64,000 bases of DNA from Synergistaceae bacterium (GCA_018436595.1 JAHDLC010000013.1:1-64000); one strand, 5' to 3'; counted from the stretch's first letter, positions 7,602 through 16,326 are shown. Notes: a model not told the origin generated them from the letters alone. A program made the numbers and translations.

Positions 7602-8351
7602 TTGGAAGAAAAAAAATATCCCCGGATTCTGACCGCGGGCGACGGATGCGTAGTGGCGGAATTCGGCGACTCCATCGACATGGAGATAAACTCCCGGGCG
7701 GCAGCCCTCGGGAACGAGATCTTGAGGCTCGGTTTTCCCGGAGTGCTTGACGCCGTTCCCACCTACCGCTCCCTGGCGGTGTACTTCGACCCGGTAGCGA
7801 CGGATGTGAAACGGCTCTATTCACGACTGGAAGAGCTGTGCGGGAAAGAAGAATCAGCCGCGGGCCATGAAAAGCGCCGGACCATCGTGGTGCCCACCCT
7901 CTATGGGGGAGAATGGGGCCCCGATCTCGACGACGTGGCCGAACACACAGGCTTTTCACCGGAGGAGGTCGTCCGGCGCCATTCGGGCCTGGACTGCTAC
8001 TGTTTCATGCTGGGGTTCACCCCCGGCTTTCCCTACCTCGGCGGTATGGATCCGGCCCTTGAAACGCCCCGGCTGAAGAACCCCCGGGAGACCATCCCCG
8101 CTGGAGCGGTGGCCATCGGCGGAAAGCAGACCGGCATCTATTCCATTGCGAGTCCCGGAGGCTGGAGACTCATCGGCAGGACGCCCATGCGCCTGTTCGA
8201 CCCCGACAGGGATCCGCCCATTTTCCTCGAGGCGGGCATGTGGATACGGTTCCGTCCCATCGAAAAGGCGGAATTCGACGAAATCGAGGCGGCGTCACTC
8301 AAGGGGAGCTACCGGCCCGTCATCCTCGGGGAAGAGGAGGGGTCGTCATGA
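7602..8351 (+). CDS. pxpB: 5-oxoprolinase subunit B (KipI family)
   Basis: A 249-residue protein starting at TTG, chosen because GGAGGTG lies 8 nt upstream and no ATG fits. It contains the carboxyltransferase C/D-type signature GFTPGFPYLGGMD, then ETPRLKNPRETIPAGAVAIGG and TGIYSIASPGGW, all diagnostic of the KipI/PxpB family. With PxpC and PxpA it forms the prokaryotic ATP-dependent 5-oxoprolinase that opens 5-oxo-L-proline to L-glutamate in the cytoplasm. In Bacillus the homologue is also described as an inhibitor of kinase KinA; nothing here suggests that role. Its stop overlaps the pxpC start as ATGA. Confidence 0.93.
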   Translation: MEEKKYPRILTAGDGCVVAEFGDSIDMEINSRAAALGNEILRLGFPGVLDAVPTYRSLAVYFDPVATDVKRLYSRLEELCGKEESAAGHEKRRTIVVPTLYGGEWGPDLDDVAEHTGFSPEEVVRRHSGLDCYCFMLGFTPGFPYLGGMDPALETPRLKNPRETIPAGAVAIGGKQTGIYSIASPGGWRLIGRTPMRLFDPDRDPPIFLEAGMWIRFRPIEKAEFDEIEAASLKGSYRPVILGEEEGSS

Positions 8352-9442
8352 GTGCCCTTGTACTGGAATGCAGGCTTCCCGGCATGCTCACCACCGTCCA
8401 GGACGGCGGCAGGTGGGGATACCAGGGAAAGGGAATGCCCGTGGCGGGAGCCATGGACCTTCCGTCCTTCAGGAGAGGAAACATCCTTGCGGGCAATGAC
8501 GAGAACGACGGCGCCATCGAGGTGACCCTCCTCGGGCCAACCCTCTTTGTGGCTGAAGGGGAGGGGATGGTCGCTGCGACGGGAGCGGACCTCGGCTTCC
8601 AGATCAACGGCCGGCCGGCTCCCATGTGGACTGCCGTGGCCGTCGGCGCGGGGGATGTTCTGTCCTTCTCCGGCCCTCTGTCCGGATGCCGCGCCTATCT
8701 TTGTTTTTCAGGAGGAGTGGACGTGCCTCCAGTGATGGAGAGCCGGTCCACCTATACCAGGGCCAGGGTCGGGGGCTTTCTCGGCCGTGCCCTGAAAAAG
8801 GGAGACACCCTCCGCTGCGGCGCACCCCTGTCCCTGTGGAGAAAGTGCGAAGGGCTTGTATGTCCGGAGGGACTTCGGCCCGTCTATCCGCCCGAGGCCC
8901 CTCTCCGGGTTGTCCCCGGGCCCCAGGACGACCTCTTTACGGAAAAAGGAAAAGACACTTTTTACGGGTCGGAGTACACCGTCTCCAACAGCGCCGACAG
9001 GATGGGATACCGCATGGACGGGCCCGAAATCGAGCATACCGGCGCGGCGGACATCATCTCCGACGCCATTCCTCTCGGCGCGGTGCAGGTGCCGGGCCAC
9101 GGTCAGCCCATCGTTATGCTGGCCGACAGGCAGACCACGGGAGGATACACCAAGATCGGCGTGGTCTGCTCGGTGGACATCGCCGCCCTGTCCCAGCGGC
9201 TTCCGGGGCAGAAGGTCCGCTTTCAGAAAATACCCCTGGACGATGCCCTGGCCCTCGCCCGGGAAGAGGCGGGAAAAAGGGACGAACTCCGCCGCCTTAG
9301 GTCTGCGTGGCGGTCCGCTCCGGGGGAACCTGTCCCGTTGCCTGTGTCCGGGCCGGACCTTCCCTCCCGCGGAGAGGCCAGGATCCGGGTGGACGGCGAA
9401 GAGCACAGAATTTCGTGGGAAGAGATCCGGGAGGTGGAATGA
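8348..9442 (+). CDS. pxpC: 5-oxoprolinase subunit C (KipA family, biotin-dependent carboxyltransferase-like)
   Basis: A 364-residue protein. The N-terminal LPGMLTTVQDGGRWGYQGKG and later GYRMDGPEI and QTTGGYTKIG are characteristic of KipA/PxpC and of the matching part of urea carboxylase and allophanate hydrolase. It pairs with PxpB to form the phosphorylating or ATP-using half of 5-oxoprolinase. The ATG at 8348 overlaps the pxpB stop by 4 nt (ATGA), indicating coupled translation; a longer in-frame reading upstream would run through pxpB and is rejected. Its own stop overlaps the start region of pxpA. Confidence 0.93.
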   Translation: MSALVLECRLPGMLTTVQDGGRWGYQGKGMPVAGAMDLPSFRRGNILAGNDENDGAIEVTLLGPTLFVAEGEGMVAATGADLGFQINGRPAPMWTAVAVGAGDVLSFSGPLSGCRAYLCFSGGVDVPPVMESRSTYTRARVGGFLGRALKKGDTLRCGAPLSLWRKCEGLVCPEGLRPVYPPEAPLRVVPGPQDDLFTEKGKDTFYGSEYTVSNSADRMGYRMDGPEIEHTGAADIISDAIPLGAVQVPGHGQPIVMLADRQTTGGYTKIGVVCSVDIAALSQRLPGQKVRFQKIPLDDALALAREEAGKRDELRRLRSAWRSAPGEPVPLPVSGPDLPSRGEARIRVDGEEHRISWEEIREVE

Positions 9443-10215
9443 TGTCAAAAATTGACCTGAACAGCGACCTCGGCGAGAGTTTCGGCCCGTGGAAGATGGG
9501 CATGGACGCCGAGGTCATGGAAAGCGTCTGTTCCGCCAACGTGGCCTGCGGTTTCCACGCGGGGGACGCGGAAGTGATGATCAAAACGGTGAAGGCGGCC
9601 AAGGCCGCCGGCGTGGCCGTGGGAGCCCACCCCGGGCATCCCGATCTCCAGGGATTCGGGCGGCGCACCATGGCCGTCACGCCCGACGAAGCCTATGCCT
9701 ATACCCTCTACCAGATAGGCGCCCTCAGGGCGGTCTGCGCGGCCCAGGGAGTGCCCCTGGAGCACGTGAAGGCTCACGGGGCCCTGTACAACCAGGCGGC
9801 CAAGGATCTTGCCCTGGCGAAGGCCATTGCCCGGGCGACGAAGGATGCTGGGGGAGACCTCATTCTCCTCGGCCTGGCCAACTCCCTTTTCGAGCAGGCC
9901 GCCTCCGAAGAGGGAGTCCTGTATGCCGCCGAGGCCTTCGCGGACCGGGGGTACATGGACGACGGCTCCCTCGTCCCGAGAAGCAAACCCGGTGCCTTCG
10001 TCCACGACCTGAAGGAAGCGGGGGAGCGCATGGTGCGCCTCGTGAAGGAAGGGGTCATCCGCTCTGCGGAAGGAAAGGACATCCACCTCACGGCCCATTC
10101 CATCTGCCTCCACGGAGATAACCCCGCGGCGGTGGAGATGGCCCGTCATATCCGGAAAACCCTTGAGGCGAACGGGGTGGAAGTGAGAAAAATACGGGAG
10201 GTGCTGAAGGGATGA
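9442..10215 (+). CDS. pxpA: 5-oxoprolinase subunit A (LamB/YcsF family)
   Basis: A 257-residue protein, the normal size for the family. It opens with KIDLNSDLGESFG and continues with CSANVACGFHAGD, GAHPGHPDLQGFGRR and VKAHGALYN, the conserved Asp/His-rich motifs of the LamB/YcsF amidohydrolase-like barrel. In the PxpABC complex it carries out the ring-opening hydrolysis that yields glutamate. The start is ambiguous between adjacent ATGs at 9439 and 9442; the second has the better spacing from GGAGG (7 nt). The downstream gene begins inside its stop codon (ATGA at 10212). Confidence 0.95.
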   Translation: MSKIDLNSDLGESFGPWKMGMDAEVMESVCSANVACGFHAGDAEVMIKTVKAAKAAGVAVGAHPGHPDLQGFGRRTMAVTPDEAYAYTLYQIGALRAVCAAQGVPLEHVKAHGALYNQAAKDLALAKAIARATKDAGGDLILLGLANSLFEQAASEEGVLYAAEAFADRGYMDDGSLVPRSKPGAFVHDLKEAGERMVRLVKEGVIRSAEGKDIHLTAHSICLHGDNPAAVEMARHIRKTLEANGVEVRKIREVLKG

Positions 10216-11009
10216 AGGCCTTCGATTACGCCGGCGTTTCGCCCAGGGAAGTCCGGCAGATGATCCGGGAGGGAAAGTGGACTCTCCCCACGCCGGGCAT
10301 GTGCAAGGGGCACGTCCAGGGAAACCTGGTGATCCTGCCCAAGGATCTGGCCTATGATTTCCTCGTCTTCGCCCAGAGGAACCCGAAACCCTGCCCCATC
10401 CTCGACGTCACCGAGCCGGGAAATCCGGAGCCGAAGATCGTGGCTCCCGGCGCCGACCTCTCCACGGATCTGCCCCGGTACAGAGTGTGGGTGAACGGGG
10501 AGTGCGTCGAGGAACCAACGGACGTGAAGAAATACTGGAGGGACGATCTTGTGGGCTTCCTCCTGGGGTGCTCCTTCTCCTTCGAGGGGGCCCTGCTCGA
10601 GGCGGGCATTCCGGTGCGCCACATCGAGCAGAACCGGAACGTCCCCATGTACATAACCAATATCCAGTGCGCTCCCGCCGGAGCCCTGAAGGGCCCCATG
10701 GTGGTGAGCATGCGCCCCATCCCCGCCGCCCAGGTTCCCAAGGCGGTCCTGTGCACGGGACGCTTCCCGGCGGTCCACGGGTCTCCCGTCCACATCGGCG
10801 ACCCGTCTCTCATCGGCATCGCCGACGTGAACAAGCCCGACATGGGCGACCCGGTGGACATCAACCCGGGAGAGGTGCCCGTCTTCTGGGCCTGCGGCTG
10901 CACGCCCCAGGCCGCCATCATGGATGTGAAGCCCCCCTTCTGCATCACCCACGCGCCGGGGCACATGTTCATCGCCGATCCGAAGGACGCCGACTACGCC
11001 GTCTTCTGA
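10212..11009 (+). CDS. YcsI/DUF1445-type putative hydro-lyase (D-glutamate cyclase-like)
   Basis: A 265-residue cytoplasmic protein. It opens PREVRQMIREGKWTLPTPGM and carries FLLGCSFSFEGALLEAGIPVRH, TGRFPAVHGSPVHIGDP and a late CGCTPQAAIM segment, the pattern of the YcsI (DUF1445) family. A mammalian relative acts as D-glutamate cyclase, converting D-glutamate and 5-oxo-D-proline. That chemistry fits the operon: it could supply or drain 5-oxoproline beside PxpABC. The activity of this protein is inferred. It is the last gene of the operon, translationally coupled to pxpA and followed by a strong terminator. Confidence 0.88.
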   Translation: MKAFDYAGVSPREVRQMIREGKWTLPTPGMCKGHVQGNLVILPKDLAYDFLVFAQRNPKPCPILDVTEPGNPEPKIVAPGADLSTDLPRYRVWVNGECVEEPTDVKKYWRDDLVGFLLGCSFSFEGALLEAGIPVRHIEQNRNVPMYITNIQCAPAGALKGPMVVSMRPIPAAQVPKAVLCTGRFPAVHGSPVHIGDPSLIGIADVNKPDMGDPVDINPGEVPVFWACGCTPQAAIMDVKPPFCITHAPGHMFIADPKDADYAVF

Positions 11010-11030
11010 TCCCCATGTACGGCACAACGA

Positions 11031-11065
11031 AACCGGAGGGAGCGAATGCCCCTCCGGTTTTTTTA
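11031..11065. terminator. Bidirectional intrinsic terminator between ycsI-like gene and lysK
   Basis: ACCGGAGGG pairs with CCCTCCGGT across an 8-10 nt loop and is followed by T7 on the plus strand. The lysK stop codon (11063-11065, minus strand) lies in the T tract, so the same hairpin can serve the convergent lys operon. Confidence 0.85.
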
Positions 11066-12106
11066 TCCTGCCAGTATGAGGGGAAGGGCACCGTCGAGGA
11101 CCGCCACGGAGGCAGAGAAATCGGCAAGGGAGATCCGTTCTTCGGACGTATGGTCCAGTGTGCTGTCGCCGGGCCCGTAGGCTGCCATGGGGCACTTCCA
11201 CGCCGACGCGAGGTTGAAGTCCGCCGTGCCGCCTTTGGCAAGAACCCGGGGAGTGTTCCCGTTTTTCCGGATGGCCAGCCTGAGGGCCCGGGCCACGGGG
11301 TTGTTCTTGTCCTCCACGTGGGCGGGTGTCACGCCCCGGAAGGAAATGGACACGCCCCGCCGTGCGGCGCTCCCCCGGAGAAACTCCATCCACTCCCCGG
11401 GGCTGCTGCCCTCGGGAAGGCGGATGTCCAGCTCCGCCGTTCCGGACCGTTCCCCCTGTTCCTTTCCCTCCATGGAGACCACGGCGCCTGAGGGACGCCG
11501 GATGACCGGCAGCGCAGGGTCATCCAGGCTGTCCACCAGGTCCAGGATGTCGGCGGCACACCGGAGGACCCCCGTGATGGGCCCCGCGTTACCGCTCCTG
11601 TGGGCTCCTCCGTCGGATGCGGCGAGCACCGCCCGGAGGCTGCCCCGGTAGCCGATAGTCACCCCGTCCGTTCCGGAGGGTTCCCCGATGATGCAGGCGG
11701 CGGGACGATGCCGGGGAATCCGGTGGAGGGCCCCCCGGGAGTCGGCCTCCTCCCCGGTGGCGGCCACGAGGGTGATGGCCCAGTCCGGGGGGAGGGAAAC
11801 CCGTCCCCCCGCGGCGGCGAAGGCGCACAGGGGCCCCTTGGCGTCCACCGTTCCCCGCCCCCAGAGAATGTCCCCTTCAAGGCGGTGTTCCGGTCCCCCC
11901 GGCACGGTGTCGATGTGCCCCAGGAGCACAAGTTCCCTCGAACCCCGGCCCCGACGGGCAACCACGCTGCCCGAACCGTCCGTCTCTACCCGCTCCCACC
12001 CGAGGGAGGGCAGGACATCCGCGAAATAGGAGCAGGCGGCCTCTTCCCGGCCGCTCGTGCTCGGAATGGACACCAGCCGGGAGAGTATGGCCCCCGGGGC
12101 GTTCAT
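11063..12106 (-). CDS. lysK: [LysW]-lysine/ornithine hydrolase, M20-type metallopeptidase
   Basis: A 347-residue metallohydrolase. LVLLGHIDTVPG gives the first metal His-x-Asp, GRGTVDAKGPLCAF the bridging Asp, and ATGEEADSRGA the catalytic Glu pair; KGGTADFNL and a late DHTSEERI supply the last ligands of the M20/ArgE fold. It releases the finished amino acid from the LysW carrier, the last step of the carrier-protein route to lysine or ornithine/arginine. The start at 12106 overlaps the lysJ stop by 4 nt (ATGA). An open frame continues upstream to 13261 through lysJ but is not coding. It is the final gene of lysWXYZJK. Confidence 0.9.
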   Translation of the reverse strand: MNAPGAILSRLVSIPSTSGREEAACSYFADVLPSLGWERVETDGSGSVVARRGRGSRELVLLGHIDTVPGGPEHRLEGDILWGRGTVDAKGPLCAFAAAGGRVSLPPDWAITLVAATGEEADSRGALHRIPRHRPAACIIGEPSGTDGVTIGYRGSLRAVLAASDGGAHRSGNAGPITGVLRCAADILDLVDSLDDPALPVIRRPSGAVVSMEGKEQGERSGTAELDIRLPEGSSPGEWMEFLRGSAARRGVSISFRGVTPAHVEDKNNPVARALRLAIRKNGNTPRVLAKGGTADFNLASAWKCPMAAYGPGDSTLDHTSEERISLADFSASVAVLDGALPLILAG

Positions 12107-13227
12107 TCCGCACCCTCCTCCAGGGTTTCGGCAAAGAGGGCCGCCGCCCGGTCGAAATCTTCCTTCTCCGCGGTGAAGGGGGCAAGGAACCGGACCACCG
12201 ACGGCCCGGCCGGAAGAGCCAGGAGCCCTTTTTCCTGCAGGCGCTTCACCACCGGAACGGCCTTTCCCCGGAGCTCCACGCCGTTGAGGAGCCCCCGTCC
12301 CCGGACCTCCGCGACGAGGGGGGAGCCGATTGCCGAAAGGAGGTTCCGGAAATAGGCTCCCAGGGTTTCCGCCTTCGCAGGGTACCCTTCGTCCTTCAGC
12401 AGCTTCAGCGAAGCGTCCGCCAGCGCCGCGGCGAGGGGGCCGCCCCCGTAGGTGGAGCCGTGCCCCGACGGCGGGAAATCGCCCAGCTCCCGTTTCCACA
12501 GGGTCAGTCCCGCCGGAAGGCCCCCGGCGACTCCCTTGGCGAAGCAGAGAATGTCGGGATCGAGACCCGCGCCGGGAGAAGCGGTAAGATGGCCGCACCG
12601 TCCCCACCCGCTCTGTATTTCGTCGCAGACGAGAAGGGCCCCCGCTTCCCGGCAGGCTTCCGTTATCCGGGCGCCCAGTTCCGGGGCGAGAGGATAGACA
12701 CCGCCCTCTCCCTGGACGGGCTCCACGAAGACGGCCGCTGTGTCCCCGTCCACCGCGCCGGGGAGCTCCCCGGGCTTCACGTGGGTCACCGGGGCGAGAA
12801 TACGGGTCCAGTCCTTCCGGTACTGGGGGTTGAAGGTGAGGGAAAGAGCCCCCAGCGTCCGGCCGTGGAAGGCCCGCCGCAGGGCAAGTACCTTCTTTCT
12901 GTCCGGACGGAGGGAAAGGGCCAGCTTGAGGGCCGCCTCCACCGATTCGGTGCCGCTGTTGCAGAAGAAGACGGCATGACCCGGCAGTTCCTCCGAAATG
13001 CGCTGCCGGAAGGCATCCCGGGCCGGGGAGCCCATTCCAGGCCCTACCGTCCAGGGGGATTCCGCCGCTTTCCGCAGGGCCTCCACGAGCACCGGGTGGC
13101 AGTGGCCGAAGAGGGCCGCCCCGCTCCCGCAGTAGAAGTCCAGGTATTCCCTGCCCCGGTCGTCCCGGACGGCTGCCCCCGACCCGGAGACCACCGTCAG
13201 CCCGCGGCTGCCATAGATCCCCGACAC
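12103..13227 (-). CDS. lysJ: [LysW]-aminoadipate/glutamate semialdehyde transaminase
   Basis: A 374-residue class-III PLP aminotransferase of the ArgD/LysJ group. It shows FFCNSGTESVEAALKLA (cofactor phosphate binding), RAFHGRTLGALSLT, the Asp in LVCDEIQSGWGRCG, and the PLP lysine in DILCFAKGVAGGLP. It aminates the semialdehyde bound to LysW with glutamate as donor. The start is GTG at 13227 with GGAGGAGG 9 nt upstream; this makes a 31-nt overlap with the end of lysZ. It lies between lysZ and lysK in the operon. Confidence 0.92.
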   Translation of the reverse strand: MSGIYGSRGLTVVSGSGAAVRDDRGREYLDFYCGSGAALFGHCHPVLVEALRKAAESPWTVGPGMGSPARDAFRQRISEELPGHAVFFCNSGTESVEAALKLALSLRPDRKKVLALRRAFHGRTLGALSLTFNPQYRKDWTRILAPVTHVKPGELPGAVDGDTAAVFVEPVQGEGGVYPLAPELGARITEACREAGALLVCDEIQSGWGRCGHLTASPGAGLDPDILCFAKGVAGGLPAGLTLWKRELGDFPPSGHGSTYGGGPLAAALADASLKLLKDEGYPAKAETLGAYFRNLLSAIGSPLVAEVRGRGLLNGVELRGKAVPVVKRLQEKGLLALPAGPSVVRFLAPFTAEKEDFDRAAALFAETLEEGAE

Positions 13228-14045
13228 AGCAGGGTTCCTCCTCCGGACAGGCCCGATTCAACCGGCGAAGACGCCCGGCTGTCGGCTATCACGACGGCCC
13301 CGGCGCCCCCTTCAAGGGCTTCCCTGGCGGCCAGGAGCTTCCGCTTCATGTTTCCCCTGGCGCAGCGTTCCAGGTCCTCCCATCCGTCCAGGCTCCCCTC
13401 GTCGATTTTCGACGCCGGGTCCCCCGGATCCCGGAGCAGTCCCGGCACGTTGCTCAGGATGGCCAGGACATCCGCTCCCACGGCGGCGGCAGCGGCGGCG
13501 GCGAGGCGGTCGCCGTCCACGTTGAGAATCCGCCCGCTTTCCGATTCGTCCGCCGCGAGGGGAGGAAGGAGGGGCAGGCCGCCCATTTCCCATACGGCAT
13601 GGATGTCCCCGGGGTCAAAGGACACGATGGAGCCGCTGTAGTTTCCCCGCAGGATGCGGACCTTGCCGTCCTCCACGGAGCGGAGGGCGTCCTTCCGCTT
13701 CGCCGCCGCACCCTTCGAAGCGGGGGGGTAGAGAGGAACGGCATGGATTCCCATTTTCCCCAGGGTTTCCGCAAGCCGGACGGAAAACCGGCAGCAGGCT
13801 GCTTCGAAGAGGGCCAGCTCGCCCTCGCTCACAAAACGGCTTCTGAAACCTCCGGGGCTTGTGACGTAGAGGGGTTCCGTCCCGGCGGCCCGGGAAAGAT
13901 CCTCCATCATGGAACTGGCCCCGTGGGCGAGGATCCACTGTTCGCCCCGCTCCATCCGTTCCTTTATCTCTTCGGGGAGGGAGCCGAAGGCATTTCCCCT
14001 GGCCCCTCCTATTTTGACGACGCCCCGCTGTATACGGCGATTCAT
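13197..14045 (-). CDS. lysZ: [LysW]-aminoadipate/glutamate kinase
   Basis: A 282-residue amino-acid kinase. VVKIGGARGNAF at the N-terminus is the ATP-phosphate loop, ILAHGASSMMEDL fits the HG(A/G)-type substrate loop of ArgB/LysZ, and ILNVDGDRLAAAAA plus a late GNMKRKLLAA (Lys-x-x-x nucleotide region) complete the fold. It phosphorylates the side-chain carboxylate of the LysW-bound substrate. I take the start at 14045, which has GGAGG 7 nt upstream; the ATG at 14051 is too close to that site. The gene ends 31 nt inside lysJ. Confidence 0.9.
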   Translation of the reverse strand: MNRRIQRGVVKIGGARGNAFGSLPEEIKERMERGEQWILAHGASSMMEDLSRAAGTEPLYVTSPGGFRSRFVSEGELALFEAACCRFSVRLAETLGKMGIHAVPLYPPASKGAAAKRKDALRSVEDGKVRILRGNYSGSIVSFDPGDIHAVWEMGGLPLLPPLAADESESGRILNVDGDRLAAAAAAAVGADVLAILSNVPGLLRDPGDPASKIDEGSLDGWEDLERCARGNMKRKLLAAREALEGGAGAVVIADSRASSPVESGLSGGGTLLCRGSMAAAG

Positions 14046-14065
14046 GGTCATTCCTCCCGCAGTCG

Positions 14066-15115
14066 TTATGCCGGGTAGACCGGCAGCATTCCGAGGCCGG
14101 CAGTCTCGTCCAGTCCCAGCAGAAGGTTCGCCGACTGGACCGCGCTTCCCGCGGCCCCTTTCATAAGGTTGTCGATGGCGGTCACCACCAGGAGCCTCGT
14201 GCCGTCCTTGTGAAGGGTGAAGCCGGTGAGGGCCTGGTTGCTGCCCGTGACGAGCTTCGGTTCGGGCAGGCGGAGGTGGGACGGCCTGGCGGGGCAGAGG
14301 GAGACAAAGGGCTCTCCCGAATAGGCGCTCCTGTAGGCCTTCCACAGTTCCGCTTCCTTCACCCTGCGGGAGAGGTTCACATAGGCGATCATCTGGACGC
14401 CCCGGATCATCTCCACCGCCGTCATGGTCAGGGTCACTTTCTCTTCGGAGAGGTTCAGCTCCTGGAGGATCTCGGCGAGGTGCCTGTGGCGGAAGGGCTC
14501 GTACACCCTCAGGGCCCGGCTCCGGAAGGGATGGTGGCTTCCGGCGGTGGGGGTCGCCCCCGCTTCGGAGGATCCCACCCGGACCTCGATCCTCACGTCG
14601 CCGATCAGACCGGCCCGGGCGAGGGGATACAGGCCGAGAATGGAGCAGGAGGCGTTGCACCCCACGCCGCTGGCCAGGTCCGCTCCCTTCAGCTTCTCCC
14701 GGTAGAGTTCCGGAAGACCGTAGACCGCCGTGTCCAGCAGTTCGGGAAAAAGGGGAGCCGAACCGTACCATTTTTCAACATCGGCCGGATTCCTGAGGCG
14801 GACGTCCCCGGAAAGGTCGGCCACCTTCATCCCCCTGTCGAGGCATTCCCGGATCAGGGGGGCGGAAGCCCCGTGGGGGAGAGCCAGGAAGGCGATGTCC
14901 GCAGCAATTGCCTTCCCTTCTTCGGGACTGCAGAACGCCAGTTCCGGAAAACGTCCCCGGAGATGGGGGTGGGTATGCCAGACCGGCTGTCCGGAACGGC
15001 TCCGGGAAACTGCCCCTTCCACGTGTATGGAAGGGTGTCCCGCGAGAATCCTCAGGACCTCTCCTCCCGCCATGCCGTTGGCTCCCCAGATGACTGCCCG
15101 GACCGCGGAACTCAT
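14066..15115 (-). CDS. lysY: [LysW]-aminoadipyl/glutamyl phosphate reductase
   Basis: A 349-residue NADPH-dependent semialdehyde dehydrogenase of the ArgC/LysY type. AVIWGANGMAGGEVLR is the dinucleotide-binding glycine loop, ASGVGCNASCSILGL contains the catalytic Cys in the GCN context, and GSHHPFRSRALRVYEPFRHRH contains the His-rich catalytic segment. It reduces the acyl phosphate made by LysZ. The ATG at 15115 overlaps the lysX stop (ATGA). An open frame extends upstream to 15400 but has no start or ribosome site in keeping with the family. Confidence 0.92.
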   Translation of the reverse strand: MSSAVRAVIWGANGMAGGEVLRILAGHPSIHVEGAVSRSRSGQPVWHTHPHLRGRFPELAFCSPEEGKAIAADIAFLALPHGASAPLIRECLDRGMKVADLSGDVRLRNPADVEKWYGSAPLFPELLDTAVYGLPELYREKLKGADLASGVGCNASCSILGLYPLARAGLIGDVRIEVRVGSSEAGATPTAGSHHPFRSRALRVYEPFRHRHLAEILQELNLSEEKVTLTMTAVEMIRGVQMIAYVNLSRRVKEAELWKAYRSAYSGEPFVSLCPARPSHLRLPEPKLVTGSNQALTGFTLHKDGTRLLVVTAIDNLMKGAAGSAVQSANLLLGLDETAGLGMLPVYPA

Positions 15116-15972
15116 CCTTTTGTCCCGCCCGTGCCGGACGCGAGGGACCAGACGTGTTCCACGAGCCGTCCCGCGATATCGACGCCCGTGAGTTCGCCGT
15201 CGGAGCTGCGGAACTCGGGCTGCCCGTTCACTTCGTTCACCATCCAACCGCCTTCCGGTTTCTCGAAGAGGTCCACTGCGAGGACCTCGCCGCCGATGGC
15301 ATTCTGTACCCTGTCCAGAAGCGCCCTGATCTCGGGGGACAGGGGGTATTTCCCGGGGGTCGCACCCCGGGCGGTATTCGTGATCCAGTGGTCGCTGCAC
15401 CGCTTGATGACGGTGAGCACCTCCCCTCCGAGAAGGGTCGCCCGGAGGTCAAACCCCTTTTTCTCGACGTACTGCTGCATAAAGAGGACGGAATGGGCGG
15501 CGCCCATGTGGGCCTTGTGCTCCGCGACCGCTTCAAGGGCGTCCCGGTCGTTGACCTTCGCCAGGAGTCTCCCCCAGCTGCCTGTTGCGGGCTTGATCAC
15601 CAGCGGGTAGCCGAGGCGTTCAGCCCCCTCTGCCGCCCCCTCGGGAGAGAAGGCTACCGCGTACTCCGGCTGCGGTATTCCAGCGGCGGAGAGCTTCGCG
15701 GCGGTGACGATCTTGTCTGCGCAGAGACCCATTACGCCGGAGGAGTTCACCGTGAGAACCCCGCGCGCCTCAAGCAGGACCGCGAGCGCGGAATTCTGCG
15801 TCTGGCTCACGCAGCGGCACAGGGCGACATCGCCCGCTTCTCCGGGCACGTTGGGCCAGAGCCCGTCGGAGAGGTTCACCGCCGAAAAGGGAATGCCTTT
15901 GTCCTCCGCGGCCCGGAAAAGCAGTTTCTCTTCGGTGCGGAGGCGGGTGTAGAAGATGAAGAAGTGTGCCAT
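15112..15972 (-). CDS. lysX: LysW-aminoadipate/glutamate ligase, ATP-grasp
   Basis: A 286-residue ATP-grasp enzyme. It begins FFIFYTRLRTEEKLLF, then PLVIKPATGSWGRLLAKVNDRDAL (ATP-grasp core), HWITNTARGATPG and the metal/substrate segment AVDLFEKPEGGWMVNEVN. It joins the alpha-amino group of 2-aminoadipate or glutamate to the C-terminal Glu of LysW, the first carrier step. After VNEVN this protein reads GQPEFRSS; Thermus LysX, as I recall it, has HTMEFKNS there, a region tied to substrate choice. So lysine versus arginine biosynthesis cannot be settled from this window. It starts immediately after lysW. Confidence 0.92.
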   Translation of the reverse strand: MAHFFIFYTRLRTEEKLLFRAAEDKGIPFSAVNLSDGLWPNVPGEAGDVALCRCVSQTQNSALAVLLEARGVLTVNSSGVMGLCADKIVTAAKLSAAGIPQPEYAVAFSPEGAAEGAERLGYPLVIKPATGSWGRLLAKVNDRDALEAVAEHKAHMGAAHSVLFMQQYVEKKGFDLRATLLGGEVLTVIKRCSDHWITNTARGATPGKYPLSPEIRALLDRVQNAIGGEVLAVDLFEKPEGGWMVNEVNGQPEFRSSDGELTGVDIAGRLVEHVWSLASGTGGTKG

Positions 15973-16146
15973 CTACTCTCCCCAGTCCTCCTGCACTTCG
16001 GGGGCCTCGGCCACGGTGACCGGGTCCAGGGAAACGACCTCGAGCTCCGTGCCGCAGTCCGGGCATGTAAGAAGCTCGCCCTCCATGACCTCGGCGGGAA
16101 GAATGACGTCCCCTTCGCAGACAATGCACTGAACTTTAGTTGACAT
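15973..16146 (-). CDS. lysW: LysW amino-group carrier protein
   Basis: A 57-residue acidic protein. Two CxxC knuckles, CIVC and CPDC, form the single zinc ribbon, and the protein ends in EDWGE, the conserved C-terminus whose last Glu is the attachment point for the amino-acid intermediate. It shields the alpha-amino group of aminoadipate or glutamate while LysZ, LysY and LysJ act on the side chain. The ATG at 16146 has GGAGG 8 nt upstream. An in-frame TTG at 16161 would place the ribosome site inside the coding region and is rejected. It is the first gene of the operon. Confidence 0.97.
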   Translation of the reverse strand: MSTKVQCIVCEGDVILPAEVMEGELLTCPDCGTELEVVSLDPVTVAEAPEVQEDWGE

Positions 16147-16187
16147 AAAAGATACCTCCAAAATATTAATTTATAAAAACAGGAGAG

Positions 16188-16216
16188 ATTCTAAACCTAA
16201 GTTTTTAAAACGTCAA
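16188..16216 (-). promoter_or_regulatory. lysW operon promoter (TTGACG-N17-TAGAAT)
   Basis: On the minus strand TTGACG (16216-16211), exactly 17 bp, then TAGAAT (16193-16188). Transcription should begin near 16181, giving a short leader of about 35 nt that holds the GGAGG site. No room is left for a riboswitch in the leader. Confidence 0.8.
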
Positions 16217-16326
16217 TAGGACGAAATAAAATTCATTTTGCTGGGGCGAAGAAAACCTTCAAGCCTGAGGGAACGCATTTTAGCGCAGAGCCGAGGTGGC
16301 TTCCAAATCTGCGATTTATCCCGGCA

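Noticed and set aside
11063-13261. One 732-codon open frame on the minus strand covering lysK and running back through lysJ
   Set aside because: Only the part from 12106 matches an M20 hydrolase; the upstream part is a shadow of lysJ, which is in another frame with full aminotransferase motifs.
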